Source: Acetobacterium woodii DSM 1030 (GTDB lineage: Bacteria; Bacillota; Clostridia; Eubacteriales; Eubacteriaceae). From it: a DNA stretch of 64,000 nt. Of this stretch, positions 53,986 through 63,441 are shown piece by piece. The DNA lies in assembly GCF_000247605.1 (NCBI RefSeq), contig NC_016894.1, positions 310,001 through 374,000 of the forward strand, written 5' to 3'. The position numbers were made by a program, and so were the translations under genes. Numbering within the stretch: position 1 is the first letter of the stretch; each line of letters begins with the position of its first letter. The notes under the pieces are model-generated. The model saw only the letters and a list, made by a program, of their open reading frames with translations. It did not search any database and had not been told where the DNA came from.

Positions 53986-54735
53986 TTATTCGGCAATTTG
54001 AACTGAAATGACGGAAAAGTCAAGACCATTGGCATTACAATAATCTTTTATCGTCATCGACATATCCGGAATCGGCCCACCGATTGCGGTTTCAATTTTG
54101 GCCTGGGAAATACCTAAAGAGATTGCTTCGGCAAAGGTTGTTTTTCCTTTCACCAGTTTATCGGCGTTTTCGCCAGTACCAGAGCCGGAACCCGTCCCCG
54201 TTCCAGTGCCCGTCCCTGTCCCACTTTCGGTATTGGTTGCAGGAGTAGTTTCAGCATTTAATTCGCTGGCAGTGACAAAATGGGTGTTTAAATAGTCAAT
54301 TTGGCTGGCGGTCGGAGAACCTTCAGAGAGGATGACATCGCGACCGGCTTCTAATAGGTAGGCATCTTTGGGATCAATCTCAAAACCTTTATAGGCCGCG
54401 ACAAAAAAACGAACCGAGCCGGTGCCGATTTCAACGGGACTCTTTTGGTACATACTTTCCAAGGTTTTACATTGGAAAGTAGCAACATTTTCGGTGACAT
54501 TAAAGGCTTTTCCCAAGCTGTCCAGAGGGATTTCAAAAAGCACTGAAATATCCTCAAAAGTATAAGAACCGCGAATATCGGAAGGGTTGTACTCGCCGGC
54601 ATTTTCCCCGGAAGTGAAAGTTATCGGAACTTTTTCCGTTTGGGTATTCCATAAACCAAGAGCAACGGCACCACCGATACCAACAACTAAGATAATTAAG
54701 ACGATCGTTATAGCATAGTTTGGTTTAAGCTTCAT
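53986..54735 (-). CDS. Membrane-anchored protein with Gly/Thr repeat linker
   Basis: 249 residues. TM helix at about 9-30, outside domain with TFEDISVLFEIPLDSLGKAFNV (helical repeat) at about 57-78, DAYLLEAGRDVILSEG near 127, then a low-complexity ESGTGTGTGTGTGSGSGTGE linker at about 173-192, and a second small helical domain (TTFAEAISLGISQAKIETAIGG) at the end. These helical modules are known from membrane Fe-S proteins of clostridia, where their role is unclear. ATG at 54735 follows GGAGG. It overlaps the NapH-like gene by 11 bp and is cotranscribed. Confidence 0.7.
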   Translation of the reverse strand: MKLKPNYAITIVLIILVVGIGGAVALGLWNTQTEKVPITFTSGENAGEYNPSDIRGSYTFEDISVLFEIPLDSLGKAFNVTENVATFQCKTLESMYQKSPVEIGTGSVRFFVAAYKGFEIDPKDAYLLEAGRDVILSEGSPTASQIDYLNTHFVTASELNAETTPATNTESGTGTGTGTGTGSGSGTGENADKLVKGKTTFAEAISLGISQAKIETAIGGPIPDMSMTIKDYCNANGLDFSVISVQIAE

Positions 54736-55555
54736 GATTTTTACCTCCAATTAGTTTAATTTCAACCGTGTCACTAACTGGACAATTTTGTTCACTGGTA
54801 CATTGGTGACAAGAAATGCATTGGTGGTTGCGAATAACTTCTTTTTGTGAGACTTCAATGTTCATTGGACAAACCTTATCGCATTTTTTACAATCGATAC
54901 AGGTGGCGCTATTTCGTTTGAGTTGGAAAATTCGAAAGGTATTAAAAATTCCTAAGACGGCCCCGTAAGGACATAAATATTTACACCAGGGACGTTCAAT
55001 AATCAGCGATAAGACCATCGTTAAACCAAGAATGATGAAGGCCGTGATCGCGACTTCACCGGTGAAAAAATTAAAGAAGGCATAAAAGGGGTCCCAATCC
55101 TGAAAGAGTAACTTGGTGGTAACGGCAGTAAAATAGACGACAATGATTAAAACAAGGTAACGTCCATAACGGAGGACGGTATCGATTTTTTTGGGGATCA
55201 TTTTGTTAAATTGTTTGGGAAATAGACGTTTTCCTAATTTGCCAAGCCATTCTTCCAGGGTTCCCAGGGGACAAATGTAACCACAAAAAATGGAACCAAA
55301 AAGCAAGGCGACAAAAAGAAAAATAAGCATCAAGATCATCGATGAATCATGGATTTTTTGAACATAAGCACCGGTTGTTAAAAATGTGTAAATCGAAACA
55401 ACTCCGCCAAAAGGACAAATGGCATGGAGTGAGATCTTAGAGAGCACCGGAACAACAATGTTTGAACTAATTAACCACTTACTGAAGGTAACGGCAAAGG
55501 TGAAAATAAAAAAGAAGGCCTGAACAATGGGACGTACGGAAAACTGCTTTTTCAT
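54725..55555 (-). CDS. NapH/NosR-like polyferredoxin membrane protein
   Basis: 276 residues with five or so TM helices and cysteine motifs. HAICPFGGVVS and CGYICPLGTLEEWLGKLGKRLF are the double CxxxCP signatures of NapH-type quinol or electron-transfer proteins; YLCPYGAVLG is a third. The C-terminal part has two 4Fe-4S motifs, CIDCKKCDKVCP and CISCHQCTSEQNCP. Probably moves electrons between a membrane donor and an outside or cytoplasmic acceptor. ATG at 55555 follows AAAGGAG. First gene of the two-gene operon, divergent from the two-component system. Confidence 0.85.
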   Translation of the reverse strand: MKKQFSVRPIVQAFFFIFTFAVTFSKWLISSNIVVPVLSKISLHAICPFGGVVSIYTFLTTGAYVQKIHDSSMILMLIFLFVALLFGSIFCGYICPLGTLEEWLGKLGKRLFPKQFNKMIPKKIDTVLRYGRYLVLIIVVYFTAVTTKLLFQDWDPFYAFFNFFTGEVAITAFIILGLTMVLSLIIERPWCKYLCPYGAVLGIFNTFRIFQLKRNSATCIDCKKCDKVCPMNIEVSQKEVIRNHQCISCHQCTSEQNCPVSDTVEIKLIGGKNHEA

Positions 55556-55582
55556 AAAAACTCCTTTCAAATTTGTGGAAAC

Positions 55583-55669
55583 TAAGCAATTGCGAAACGC
55601 ATAAACGTCGAACAGTCGTAGCTTTGGGTTTAGTTTTTACAAAGCTTATGGCAGTTACGCAATTACCCA
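55583..55669. repeat. Small mobile-looking repeat, copy D
   Basis: Diverged copy with ends AGCAATTGCGAAACG / ACGCAATTACCC and the inner GCTTTGGGTTTAGTTT / AAAGCTTATGGC blocks. It lies between the NapH-like gene and its likely promoter region. Confidence 0.55.
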
Positions 55670-55722
55670 TTGTAGGAACTGAAAAGGTAAGACAAAAATG
55701 AATAGCTTATGTTAAGATAGAT

Positions 55723-55746
55723 ATTATCTACATAATTATTATCTAC
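55723..55746. repeat. Direct repeat ATTATCTAC pair
   Basis: ATTATCTAC at 55723-55731 and 55738-55746, 15-bp period, in the divergent control region; possible binding site for a second regulator. Confidence 0.35.
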
Positions 55747-55774
55747 CCGTTATAAAATTAATAAAACAGGAGTT

Positions 55775-55798
55775 TTGACACAAAATTGCCATCAAAAA
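55775..55798 (+). promoter_or_regulatory. Regulator box 3 upstream of the response regulator
   Basis: TTGACACAAAATTGCCATCA, matching boxes 1 and 2 in the core (TTGACAC, then T-G-x-CA at the same phase), 39 bp before the response regulator start. Suggests autoregulation. Confidence 0.45.
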
Positions 55799-55836
55799 AT
55801 GATAAGCTGATAAAATGGATTGTGGAGGTATAAGAG

Positions 55837-56508
55837 ATGAAAGGTATTCGCATATTAGTGGCTGAAGATGAAGATAAACTGCGGGAAATTATTCTGAAAT
55901 ATTTGAAAAAAGAAGGTTATGAAGGATTTGGAGCGGCCGATGGCGAAATTGCGTTGGATCTTTGGGCTGAAAAAAAGCCGGATTGCATTATTTTGGATGT
56001 GACGATGCCAAAAATGGATGGCTTTGAAGTGTTGGAAGAAATCAGGGAAACGGATAATGTCCCGGTCATCATGCTGACTGCCCGCAGAGAAGAAGAAGAT
56101 AAAATCCAAGGCTTTGAAGTTGGTGCCGATGATTATGTTACCAAACCTTTTAGTCCCCGTGAGTTGATGGTACGAATCAAAGCATTATTAAAAAGAAGCG
56201 GCGTGGCAACAACCGAAAACAAACTGGATGTTTGCGGAATGATCTTAAATTCGGATGAACGCCAAATCATGATCGATCATGAAAAGATTAATCTGACCCA
56301 AAAAGAATATGAGATTTTAAGTTACTTTATTAATCATCAAAAATTGGTATTAACCAGAGAACAAATTCTCGATCGCATTTGGGGATACGAATACGAGGGT
56401 GATATCCGTGTGGTTGATACCACGATTAAACGATTACGAAAAAAAATGGGAGATAAAGGAGAATGTATTCAAACCGTTCGCGGGATGGGATATAAATTTA
56501 AAGAATGA
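55837..56508 (+). CDS. OmpR-family response regulator
   Basis: 223 residues. Receiver domain AEDEDK, phosphorylation Asp54 in IILDVTMPKMDG, TARREEED, YVTKPF; winged helix from about 125 with TIKRLRKKMGDKG and [12 protein letters not shown] at 55837. Its stop overlaps the kinase start (ATGA). Likely controller of the neighbouring secreted-protein genes through the TGACA boxes, by shared box and neighbourhood. Confidence 0.95.
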   Translation: MKGIRILVAEDEDKLREIILKYLKKEGYEGFGAADGEIALDLWAEKKPDCIILDVTMPKMDGFEVLEEIRETDNVPVIMLTARREEEDKIQGFEVGADDYVTKPFSPRELMVRIKALLKRSGVATTENKLDVCGMILNSDERQIMIDHEKINLTQKEYEILSYFINHQKLVLTREQILDRIWGYEYEGDIRVVDTTIKRLRKKMGDKGECIQTVRGMGYKFKE

Positions 56509-58223
56509 GACGTTCGATTTTTTCAAGATTGATGCTTTATCTCGGCATTTTTTTTCTGATCCTCTGTAGTTTAACCTATTATGTTCTGAGTTCTTATTTT
56601 GAAGTGTATTACACACAAAGTAGGACTGAATCGTTGATTGAAAAAACGGAAGAAGTGCGAACAATTTACAATCAGGATGGTTTAACGCCGGAACTGCAGG
56701 CATTGATTGATCTTGCCGCCGAAGAAGGGACAGTGATCCAAATTATCCAGAAAAAAACCAGCACGGAGGATGTATCTTTAGAACAAACCGGCGTTTTAAA
56801 AAATGCACAGGGGTTAGAAATTGACTTCTATGAGGGACTGCTATCGCCTGCCCTTAATGAAAAAAGCGTTGAAAAATGGCGTTTGGCGGCTGGCGGCGAA
56901 CATAAAGGGAATGGATCGGGATCAGGCAGTGGCCCGGAAACGGGAACAGGATCTGAAGTTGGCACTGGCGGTAGCTCCGATAACGGTTCCGGTAGCGGCT
57001 CTGGTAGTGGTTCCGGCAGCGGAGCAGGCAGTGGTTCCGGTAGTGGTTCCGGTAACGGATCAGGCAGCGGTTCCGGCAACGGATCAGGAAATGGCAGCGG
57101 AGCAGGCCAGGGACAATTAAATAGTATTGAAAGTCAGATTGAGGATCATCATGAAGGTGAAAGTTTTGTGATTGTTTTAGGAAATAACGAGCATCAGGTG
57201 GAATGGTTGACCCATAAAGTTATTGCCAACGATGGAGCTCAGATTATTGGACGAATTCCCTTGTATTCGGTACATGATGTTATCGAAATTGTCCAGAAAT
57301 TTTTGCTGACTTTTTTAGTGATTGTTTTTATCTTTTCGTTAGTATTTGCGTATTTTTTTGCGCGTGGGATCTCCAAGCCGATTATTCGTTTAAATCGGAT
57401 TTCCAAAGAAATGGGAAATCTTAATTTTTCTCAAAAATACCAGGGTAATCGAAAAGATGAAATTGGCCAATTAGGAGAAACGTTAAATCACATTTCGGAT
57501 GAACTAGAAGGCGCAATCCAAAAACTTCAGGAAGAACTCAACAAAGAACGAACCTTTGAAAAAATGCGTCAGCGCTTTACGGCGCAGGTATCTCACGAAA
57601 TTCAAACGCCTTTAGCGGTCATTAAAAGTTATGCTGAAGCCCTGGAAGATGGCATTCTTGAGAATCGCGATGAAGAACGGGATTATTTTGTGACGATTCA
57701 GAAAGAAGCGGACAAGATCAGCGGAATTGCCAGTGATTTGCTTGATTTAGCGCAGATTGAATCGGGTGCCTATCAGCTTAAAAAGGAAACTGTTTTAGGT
57801 GTTGAAGTAATTGCTTCGGTGGTTGACCGTTTTACCCATACTTATCCCGAAAAAAATATTGTCTTTAAAAATAATTGTGATCTAAAACAAACGATTGATA
57901 TGGATCGGAAACGGATGGAACAAGTTTTTTATAATCTGTTAAATAATGCGATTAAACATGTTTATCCGGCGGATGGGATTATTCAGGTTGGTTGCGAAAC
58001 GCTGGGAAATGAGTGGATAGTATCTGTTTATAATGTGGGTAAGTCGATTCCGGAAAATGAGATCGATCAGATCTGGGAATACTTTTATAAGGCTAAATCG
58101 GATAAAAAAGGCACGGGATTGGGATTAGCAATCGTTAAAGGCATCATTGTTTGCCATAACGGCAAGGTGGCTGTGGATAACCGTGAAAACGGGGTATGGT
58201 TCGAGGTCCGTTTGCCAATATAA
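56505..58223 (+). CDS. Sensor histidine kinase with Gly/Ser-repeat outside domain
   Basis: 572 residues. TM1 at about 9-28, outside domain 30-258, TM2 at about 261-286, HAMP to about 340, HisKA with phospho-His364 in [13 protein letters not shown], ATPase domain with [10 protein letters not shown] and [12 protein letters not shown]. The outside domain contains residues 134-204 made almost only of Gly and Ser with some Asn, Thr and Ala, in [10 protein letters not shown]-like repeats, which is not a normal sensor feature. Flanking parts are helical. Partner of the response regulator. Confidence 0.93.
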   Translation: MRRSIFSRLMLYLGIFFLILCSLTYYVLSSYFEVYYTQSRTESLIEKTEEVRTIYNQDGLTPELQALIDLAAEEGTVIQIIQKKTSTEDVSLEQTGVLKNAQGLEIDFYEGLLSPALNEKSVEKWRLAAGGEHKGNGSGSGSGPETGTGSEVGTGGSSDNGSGSGSGSGSGSGAGSGSGSGSGNGSGSGSGNGSGNGSGAGQGQLNSIESQIEDHHEGESFVIVLGNNEHQVEWLTHKVIANDGAQIIGRIPLYSVHDVIEIVQKFLLTFLVIVFIFSLVFAYFFARGISKPIIRLNRISKEMGNLNFSQKYQGNRKDEIGQLGETLNHISDELEGAIQKLQEELNKERTFEKMRQRFTAQVSHEIQTPLAVIKSYAEALEDGILENRDEERDYFVTIQKEADKISGIASDLLDLAQIESGAYQLKKETVLGVEVIASVVDRFTHTYPEKNIVFKNNCDLKQTIDMDRKRMEQVFYNLLNNAIKHVYPADGIIQVGCETLGNEWIVSVYNVGKSIPENEIDQIWEYFYKAKSDKKGTGLGLAIVKGIIVCHNGKVAVDNRENGVWFEVRLPI

Positions 58224-58300
58224 ACTTTTAACATTTGGATTATTAAAGTCAATTGATATGTTATAATAAGAAAAAATAGTTGAAGCGACAGGAGTACAAA

Positions 58301-59353
58301 ATGAGTTTATTATTGGAAACATTGGAAAAAATTCAGCCTCTCAATGAAGAAATGATGCAAACCGCCAAAGAGCGAGTAGATTTTTTGCTTAAACCGGTAG
58401 GGAGTCTTGGAACGTTAGAAGAAATTGCCGTGCAATTGGCAGGCATAACCGGAGAAATGTATCCGGATATCAGTAAAAAAGCAATGCTTGTTTTTGCTGC
58501 TGATCATGGCGTCTTTGAAGAAGGGGTAGCCGCGGCACCACAGGAAGTTACTGACTTGATGGCGCAAATGATTATTGCCGGTAAAAGCGGCGTGGCGGCG
58601 TTAAGCAAGCAAGCCGGAGCGGATATTTTTGTCTGTGATGTGGGGATGGTGTCAGACCTTCCGCCAAACTCCAAAATCCTTGATAAAAAAATTAGAAAAG
58701 CTACCTCAAATATGCGAAAAGGTCCGGCTATGAGTCGGGAAGAAGCGGTTCAATCGCTGGAAATCGGTATTGATATGGCCCAACGCGCCATCAACAATGG
58801 TTACACGATTTTGGGAACCGGTGAAGTTGGGATTTCAAATACTACCGCCAGTGCGGCTATTATCGCAGCGCTCAGCGGGGTTGATCCGGGAGAATTGACT
58901 GGGGCTGGAGCTAATCTTTCGGAAGAAAAGATGATTGTTAAAGCCCAGGTTATTCGCGATGCGCTTACTTTAAATAAACCCGATAAAACCGATGCGCTTG
59001 ATGTTTTGGCAAAAGTCGGCGGATTTGAAATCGGAGCGATGGCCGGAGCCATGTTGGCTGGAGCAGCGAATCATATCCCCGTGTTGATTGATGGGTTTAT
59101 TTCGACGGCTGCAGCCGCGATTGCCATTGGGATTGATCCAAAAGTTAAAGGGTATCTGATTTGTTCTCATGCTTCAGCGGAAAAAGGGGCTGCTTATGCT
59201 TCTGAATTTATTGGCGCCAAACCATTCTTAAATATGGGCATGCGTTTGGGCGAAGGCAGCGGTGCGGCGATTGCGTTTAATATCGTCGAAGCAGCGTTGT
59301 TTATGAATCGTGAAATGGCAACCTATGGAGATGTTGGGTTGGGTGTGGTTTAA
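58301..59353 (+). CDS. cobT: Nicotinate-nucleotide-dimethylbenzimidazole phosphoribosyltransferase
   Basis: 350 residues; activates the lower-ligand base for cobamide assembly. LKPVGSLGTLEEIAVQLAGITG, VFAADHGVFEEGVAAAPQEVT and the catalytic Glu in MGMRLGEGSGAAIA are the family marks, and GEVGISNTTASAAI is also present. ATG at 58301 follows CAGGAG. Corrinoid biosynthesis fits an organism with corrinoid methyltransferases. No other cob gene is nearby. Confidence 0.95.
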   Translation: MSLLLETLEKIQPLNEEMMQTAKERVDFLLKPVGSLGTLEEIAVQLAGITGEMYPDISKKAMLVFAADHGVFEEGVAAAPQEVTDLMAQMIIAGKSGVAALSKQAGADIFVCDVGMVSDLPPNSKILDKKIRKATSNMRKGPAMSREEAVQSLEIGIDMAQRAINNGYTILGTGEVGISNTTASAAIIAALSGVDPGELTGAGANLSEEKMIVKAQVIRDALTLNKPDKTDALDVLAKVGGFEIGAMAGAMLAGAANHIPVLIDGFISTAAAAIAIGIDPKVKGYLICSHASAEKGAAYASEFIGAKPFLNMGMRLGEGSGAAIAFNIVEAALFMNREMATYGDVGLGVV

Positions 59354-59371
59354 AAACTGAATTAAAAGTCT

Positions 59372-59409
59372 CAAAGCCCTGCAAAAGCGAGATCTTTTGC
59401 AGGGCTTTG
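59372..59409. terminator. Hairpin between cobT and the ABC permease
   Basis: Perfect 16-bp stem CAAAGCCCTGCAAAAG / CTTTTGCAGGGCTTTG with a 6-nt loop but no T-run; serves two convergent genes. Confidence 0.65.
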
Positions 59410-59445
59410 GTGCGCGCGGGATTATTAAGGCGGGGCAAAAAGCGG

Positions 59446-60165
59446 TTAGAATTTTACGCGTTTTAAGATATAAATTTGACTGATCAATAACGCTAAACCA
59501 TAGATGATCCCCCAAACAACTGGCCATAACAGGGCTGGCAAGTTAAAAAAATCCATGCCGGTTAAGGCACCCAGGATCTCAAAAACAGGCGGAAAGACCA
59601 CGGTAATCCAGCGTGTTGGCGGGAAACTGGCGGCGAGTGCGCCTTTTGATAAACCCATGACGGTGAAAAAAAATAAGAGCAGCACCGCCAGCTTACGATT
59701 TTTTATAATGCGGGGATGAAAAAATGAACCCGTCAAGGCGCCTAAAAAGGCCATTAAACAATGCAGGAAAAATCCGCTCAAGATGTCTTCAAACTGGATA
59801 CTGCGGGTAAATAATTGATTGTGATTGACAATATTGGCGATCAGGGGATACAGGAGGCCAAGGATGCTCATCACAAAACCGATGATCATCAACACCATCA
59901 GACGACTAAGGTAATAAAGGGTGTCGTTTTGGAGTCGAAGTAAAACCAGTTGTTCAGTAACCGGGTTTTCAAGTTCAGCGAAACTAAAACCGACATAAGC
60001 CATTATAAAAAACAGGACTCCGGATGATTCGGAAAAACTCGAAACAATTGAAAAAGGCATGATGCCATAGGCAGCAAATAAGTAGATCAGATAGATTAAA
60101 AAAGGTAGCAACAACTTATACGATTTGAGATACGTTTTAAAATGATAAATTAGTAGATTTTTCAT
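59446..60165 (-). CDS. ABC transporter membrane protein
   Basis: 239 residues, about six hydrophobic helices, no ATPase motif. Sequence has the general look of small ABC-2-like permeases (LLLPFLIYLIYLFAAYGIM; LLFIMAYVGFSFAELENP) but no family signature. Its ATG at 60165 overlaps the ATPase stop by 4 bp, so it is the membrane half of the pair. Substrate unknown. Confidence 0.7.
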   Translation of the reverse strand: MKNLLIYHFKTYLKSYKLLLPFLIYLIYLFAAYGIMPFSIVSSFSESSGVLFFIMAYVGFSFAELENPVTEQLVLLRLQNDTLYYLSRLMVLMIIGFVMSILGLLYPLIANIVNHNQLFTRSIQFEDILSGFFLHCLMAFLGALTGSFFHPRIIKNRKLAVLLLFFFTVMGLSKGALAASFPPTRWITVVFPPVFEILGALTGMDFFNLPALLWPVVWGIIYGLALLISQIYILKRVKF

Positions 60166-60998
60166 TGATCAATTCCTTTCATGACCCGTAGTTTAAAGTC
60201 ATGGTTTAGCATCTCTTTCAAAACCAAGTCGCTGTGGTTTCTCGGAACAATTAATTTTAGCCGATTATGATCCCATTCGGCATGTTCAATTAAAGTTTGG
60301 ATAACAGATGTAATTTTTTGTTCCGATAAGGATTCAAAAATCATTACATCATATTCAATTTCGCAGAAAGCGGAAAAATCTAAGGGGACTAAGTGATGAT
60401 CCGATAGTTCAAAAGCGGTATGAGCGAGTTGATTGACGAGAAAACGTTCATGACAAGACATGATCGTGGCAACACCTTGCTGCTGGAGGTCCTGAACCAT
60501 CTGAATAAATAATTTTTGAGAATGAAGATCCTGACCGGATAACGGCTCATCGAGTAGTAAGATATCGGGGCGATTCAGCAAAGCCTGAATAACCGCGACT
60601 TTTTGAATGGTGCCCTTGGAAAGAAACTTAATCGGAACATCAACCATATCGGTCATTTGAAAGGCATCAAATAAATGATGGCTTTGGGTCGTGATATGCT
60701 CGAGTGATAAACCTTCAATCAAACCCATCGATTGGATGAATGCTTCGGGAGACAAATCAATTTTGGGAAAATTCTCAGGGATATAAGCGATTTTAAGCTG
60801 TGGAGCATAATCAATGTTACCGGCAGAAATTTTTGATAAACCGGCGATTATTTTTAGCAGGGTGCTTTTACCACTGCCATTATGACCGAGTAAGGCGATG
60901 GTGGAATTTTTGCTAATATTCAGATTGAGATCTTTTAGGACTAATTTTTTTCCAAAATATTTGGAAATCATATTGAGCGAAATAAGCGTAGTGTTCAT
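60162..60998 (-). CDS. ABC transporter ATP-binding protein
   Basis: 278 residues. Walker A LLGHNGSGKSTLLKIIAGL, signature FLSKGTIQKVAVIQALL, with Lys in place of one of the usual Gly residues, Walker B ILLLDEPLSGQD. The last ~80 residues are an extension of unknown function. ATG at 60998 follows AAGGAG. It is cotranslated with the permease. Exporter or lipid/peptide type by analogy. Confidence 0.85.
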   Translation of the reverse strand: MNTTLISLNMISKYFGKKLVLKDLNLNISKNSTIALLGHNGSGKSTLLKIIAGLSKISAGNIDYAPQLKIAYIPENFPKIDLSPEAFIQSMGLIEGLSLEHITTQSHHLFDAFQMTDMVDVPIKFLSKGTIQKVAVIQALLNRPDILLLDEPLSGQDLHSQKLFIQMVQDLQQQGVATIMSCHERFLVNQLAHTAFELSDHHLVPLDFSAFCEIEYDVMIFESLSEQKITSVIQTLIEHAEWDHNRLKLIVPRNHSDLVLKEMLNHDFKLRVMKGIDQ

Positions 60999-61143
60999 TA
61001 GCGACTCCTTAAAGTCATTTGAATAAATTAAAAATTAAAAAATAACCTACCTAATCCTATCATAGGTGCTTAAAAACAGCAATGGACTTGAGCGTTTTTA
61101 AGATCGAATAGCTTGATATCCCTGAAAAGTTACTAAAAAAATC

Positions 61144-61173
61144 TTGACATTATTTTGAAATTAGTAATATAAT
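61144..61173 (+). promoter_or_regulatory. Promoter of the T-box leader
   Basis: TTGACA (61144-61149) and TATAAT (61168-61173) with an 18-bp spacer. Confidence 0.8.
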
Positions 61174-61184
61174 AATTGAAATAA

Positions 61185-61480
61185 TTAAAAACGATGAACG
61201 AGGAAAGTAGTTGATGTTGGCGTCTTCAGAGAGTTGGAAATGCTGGGAACCAATGGCAATGACGTTAATGAAGTTCCCTCCGGAGTTGATCTGCTGAACC
61301 GGCGCGATATTAAGTGCGATATGCGTCCCGACATTAGGCAAATACGGTGTTCCTCATCGTTAAATAAGGAAAGAGCAGCGTGATAACCGTTTTGCTCGAC
61401 AAGGTGGATTAGTAACTAATCAAATTAGGTGGTACCGCGAGTCAGACTCGTCCTTTTTATTAAGGATGGGTCTTTTTGTT
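61185..61480 (+). promoter_or_regulatory. T-box riboswitch leader of paaK
   Basis: Shows the T-box parts in order: AGTAG of the specifier loop near 61208, AGAGAG at about 61230, GGGAACCAATG in the distal arm, the T-box AGGTGGTACCGCG at 61427-61439, and the terminator AGACTCGTCCT / AGGATGGGTCT plus T's (61445-61478). The likely specifier is TTC (Phe) at 61274-61276 in AATGAAGTTCCC, but the loop register is uncertain. A T-box in front of a phenylacetate-CoA ligase points to control by an aromatic amino acid. Confidence 0.88.
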
Positions 61481-61538
61481 TGTGAAAACTGCACCCAAAG
61501 CAACCGTTGTTCGATGTTTTTTAATTTCGCAATTACCT
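61476..61538. repeat. Small mobile-looking repeat, copy C (right half only)
   Basis: Starts in the T-box terminator tail and matches the right half of copy A: TTGTTTGTGAAAACTG, CCCAAAGCAACC, GTTCGATGTTTTTTA and the end TTTCGCAATTACCTA. The left half is missing. Confidence 0.7.
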
Positions 61539-61564
61539 AAAAATGAGAAAATATGGAGGAAGAA

Positions 61565-62863
61565 ATGTACTGGAATGAGAATTATGAATGCATGCCAAGA
61601 GAAAAATTGCAGGAAGTGCAATTGGAACGATTAAAGCGGATGGTTAATCGCATCTACCATGATGTCCCGTTTTATCGAAACAAATTTCAGGAAATAGACT
61701 TAATGCCCGAGGATATAAAATCGCTTGAGGACCTTCAGCAGTTGCCTTTTACAACAAAGGTTGACTTGCGGGATAATTATCCCTATGGGCTTTTTACGGT
61801 TCCATTAAAACAAATTGTCAGAATCCATGCGTCATCGGGAACAACCGGGAAACCAACGGTGGTGGGGTATACCCGAAATGATATTGCCATGTGGTCGGAA
61901 CTGATGGCACGATGTTTGGTAGCGACTGGTTCCGGACATGATTCGGTGATTCAAAATGCTTACGGATATGGCTTGTTTACTGGCGGCTTAGGGGTTCATT
62001 ATGGGGCGGAAAGACTGGGGGCATCGATTATTCCAATATCGGGAGGCAACACCGCAAAACAGATTATGATTATGCAGGATTTTGGATCAACGACTTTGAC
62101 CTGTACGCCATCATATGCGATTTATTTGGCGGACGCGTTAAAAGAAATGGGCATTGATCCAGAAAGTTTAGCCCTTAAAATGGGGATTTTTGGGGCTGAG
62201 CCATGGTCTGAAAACATTCGTAAAGAAATTGAGAAAAAGCTGAAAATTAAAGCTTATGATATTTATGGCTTATCCGAAATTATGGGACCAGGTGTCGCTA
62301 TTGAGTGCGAATGTCAGGATGGGCTTCATGTTTGGGAAGATCATTTTATTCCCGAAATTATTGATCCGGTAACCCTTAAAGTATTGCCGTATGGGGAACA
62401 GGGTGAATTGGTGATTACCACCATTACCAAAGAAGGAATTCCCATTTTGCGTTATAGAACGCGCGATATTACGACCATCAAAGCGGAACCATGTGGATGT
62501 GGACGAACGCATTTAAGAATCAATCGGCTGCAGGGACGAACTGATGATATGCTAATTATCCGTGGCGTTAATGTCTTCCCGACACAAATTGAAAGTGTGT
62601 TGCTGGAAATTGGCGAATTGGAACCGCATTATCAATTAGTTGTCAGAAGAGATGGTTCGTTGGATACTCTGGAGATTAAAGTGGAACTCAGTGACGGGTT
62701 GTTCTCAGACCGGATTAGCAATCTGGAAAACCTGGAAAAACGGATCAGGGAACGAATCCATTCAACCATTGGGGTGAGTTCTAAAGTGTCGCTGGTTGAA
62801 CCTAAAAGTCTTCCCCGCAGCGAAGGAAAAAGCCAGCGGGTTGTTGATTTAAGAAAAATTTAG
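61565..62863 (+). CDS. paaK: Phenylacetate-CoA ligase
   Basis: 432 residues, acyl-CoA synthetase that activates aryl acids. AMP-binding core [20 protein letters not shown] at about 91-110, then [32 protein letters not shown] and the Lys-containing end [11 protein letters not shown]. Matches PaaK and indolepyruvate-linked arylacetate ligases. ATG at 61565 follows GGAGG by 5 nt; an upstream ATG at 61553 lies in that site. Controlled by the T-box upstream. Operon with an ACT protein. Confidence 0.9.
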   Translation: MYWNENYECMPREKLQEVQLERLKRMVNRIYHDVPFYRNKFQEIDLMPEDIKSLEDLQQLPFTTKVDLRDNYPYGLFTVPLKQIVRIHASSGTTGKPTVVGYTRNDIAMWSELMARCLVATGSGHDSVIQNAYGYGLFTGGLGVHYGAERLGASIIPISGGNTAKQIMIMQDFGSTTLTCTPSYAIYLADALKEMGIDPESLALKMGIFGAEPWSENIRKEIEKKLKIKAYDIYGLSEIMGPGVAIECECQDGLHVWEDHFIPEIIDPVTLKVLPYGEQGELVITTITKEGIPILRYRTRDITTIKAEPCGCGRTHLRINRLQGRTDDMLIIRGVNVFPTQIESVLLEIGELEPHYQLVVRRDGSLDTLEIKVELSDGLFSDRISNLENLEKRIRERIHSTIGVSSKVSLVEPKSLPRSEGKSQRVVDLRKI

Positions 62864-62874
62864 GAGGAGAAAAA

Positions 62875-63312
62875 ATGATACGACAAGTTTCCATTTTTAT
62901 TGAAAATCATGAAGGCCGTTTGAATAATATTTTGAAGATTCTGGCCGACAACAAAATCAATATTCGGTCGCTGAACATTGCTGACGCGACTGATTTTGGG
63001 ATTGTGCGTCTAATCTTGCAAGATACCGAAAAGGGGATTGAAGTTTTAAAAAGAAATGAAGTTATTACCTCCATAACACCGGTTTTAGCGGCGGAAATTT
63101 CAGATGATCCCGGGGGACTCAGTACGCTGGTCGATGCGTTGACACAGGCGAAAATAAATATTATCTATGCGTATTCATTTTTACCGAAAAATACCGATAA
63201 TGCGATTATCATTATTCGGGTAGATGATGAAAATCAGAAACAAGCAATCACGACCCTTGAAAGTGTACAAGGCGTTAATTTATTGGATAGAGAAACTTTA
63301 TTGCTGAAATAA
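62875..63312 (+). CDS. Tandem ACT domain protein
   Basis: 145 residues with two ACT domains: RQVSIFIENHEGRLNNILKIL at 3-23 and a second half from about residue 75 (EISDDPGGLSTLVDAL). This type often follows paaK and probably senses an aromatic amino acid or acid. ATG follows AGGAGG. No catalytic domain attached. Confidence 0.88.
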   Translation: MIRQVSIFIENHEGRLNNILKILADNKINIRSLNIADATDFGIVRLILQDTEKGIEVLKRNEVITSITPVLAAEISDDPGGLSTLVDALTQAKINIIYAYSFLPKNTDNAIIIIRVDDENQKQAITTLESVQGVNLLDRETLLLK

Positions 63313-63441
63313 TTTATCATTTTAGGGTAAAATTAGAAGTATTTGATAACTTTCTATTGACATTCAGTCAAACTTTTCGTAAGATCAAAGATAAGAATTA
63401 ATTGTAATTGAATAAACGATGCAAATTAGGAAAGGTAAAAC

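Noticed and set aside
56828-57079. Minus-strand Pro/Leu/Glu repeat frame
   Set aside because: Complement of the Gly/Ser repeat of the sensor kinase, not a real gene.
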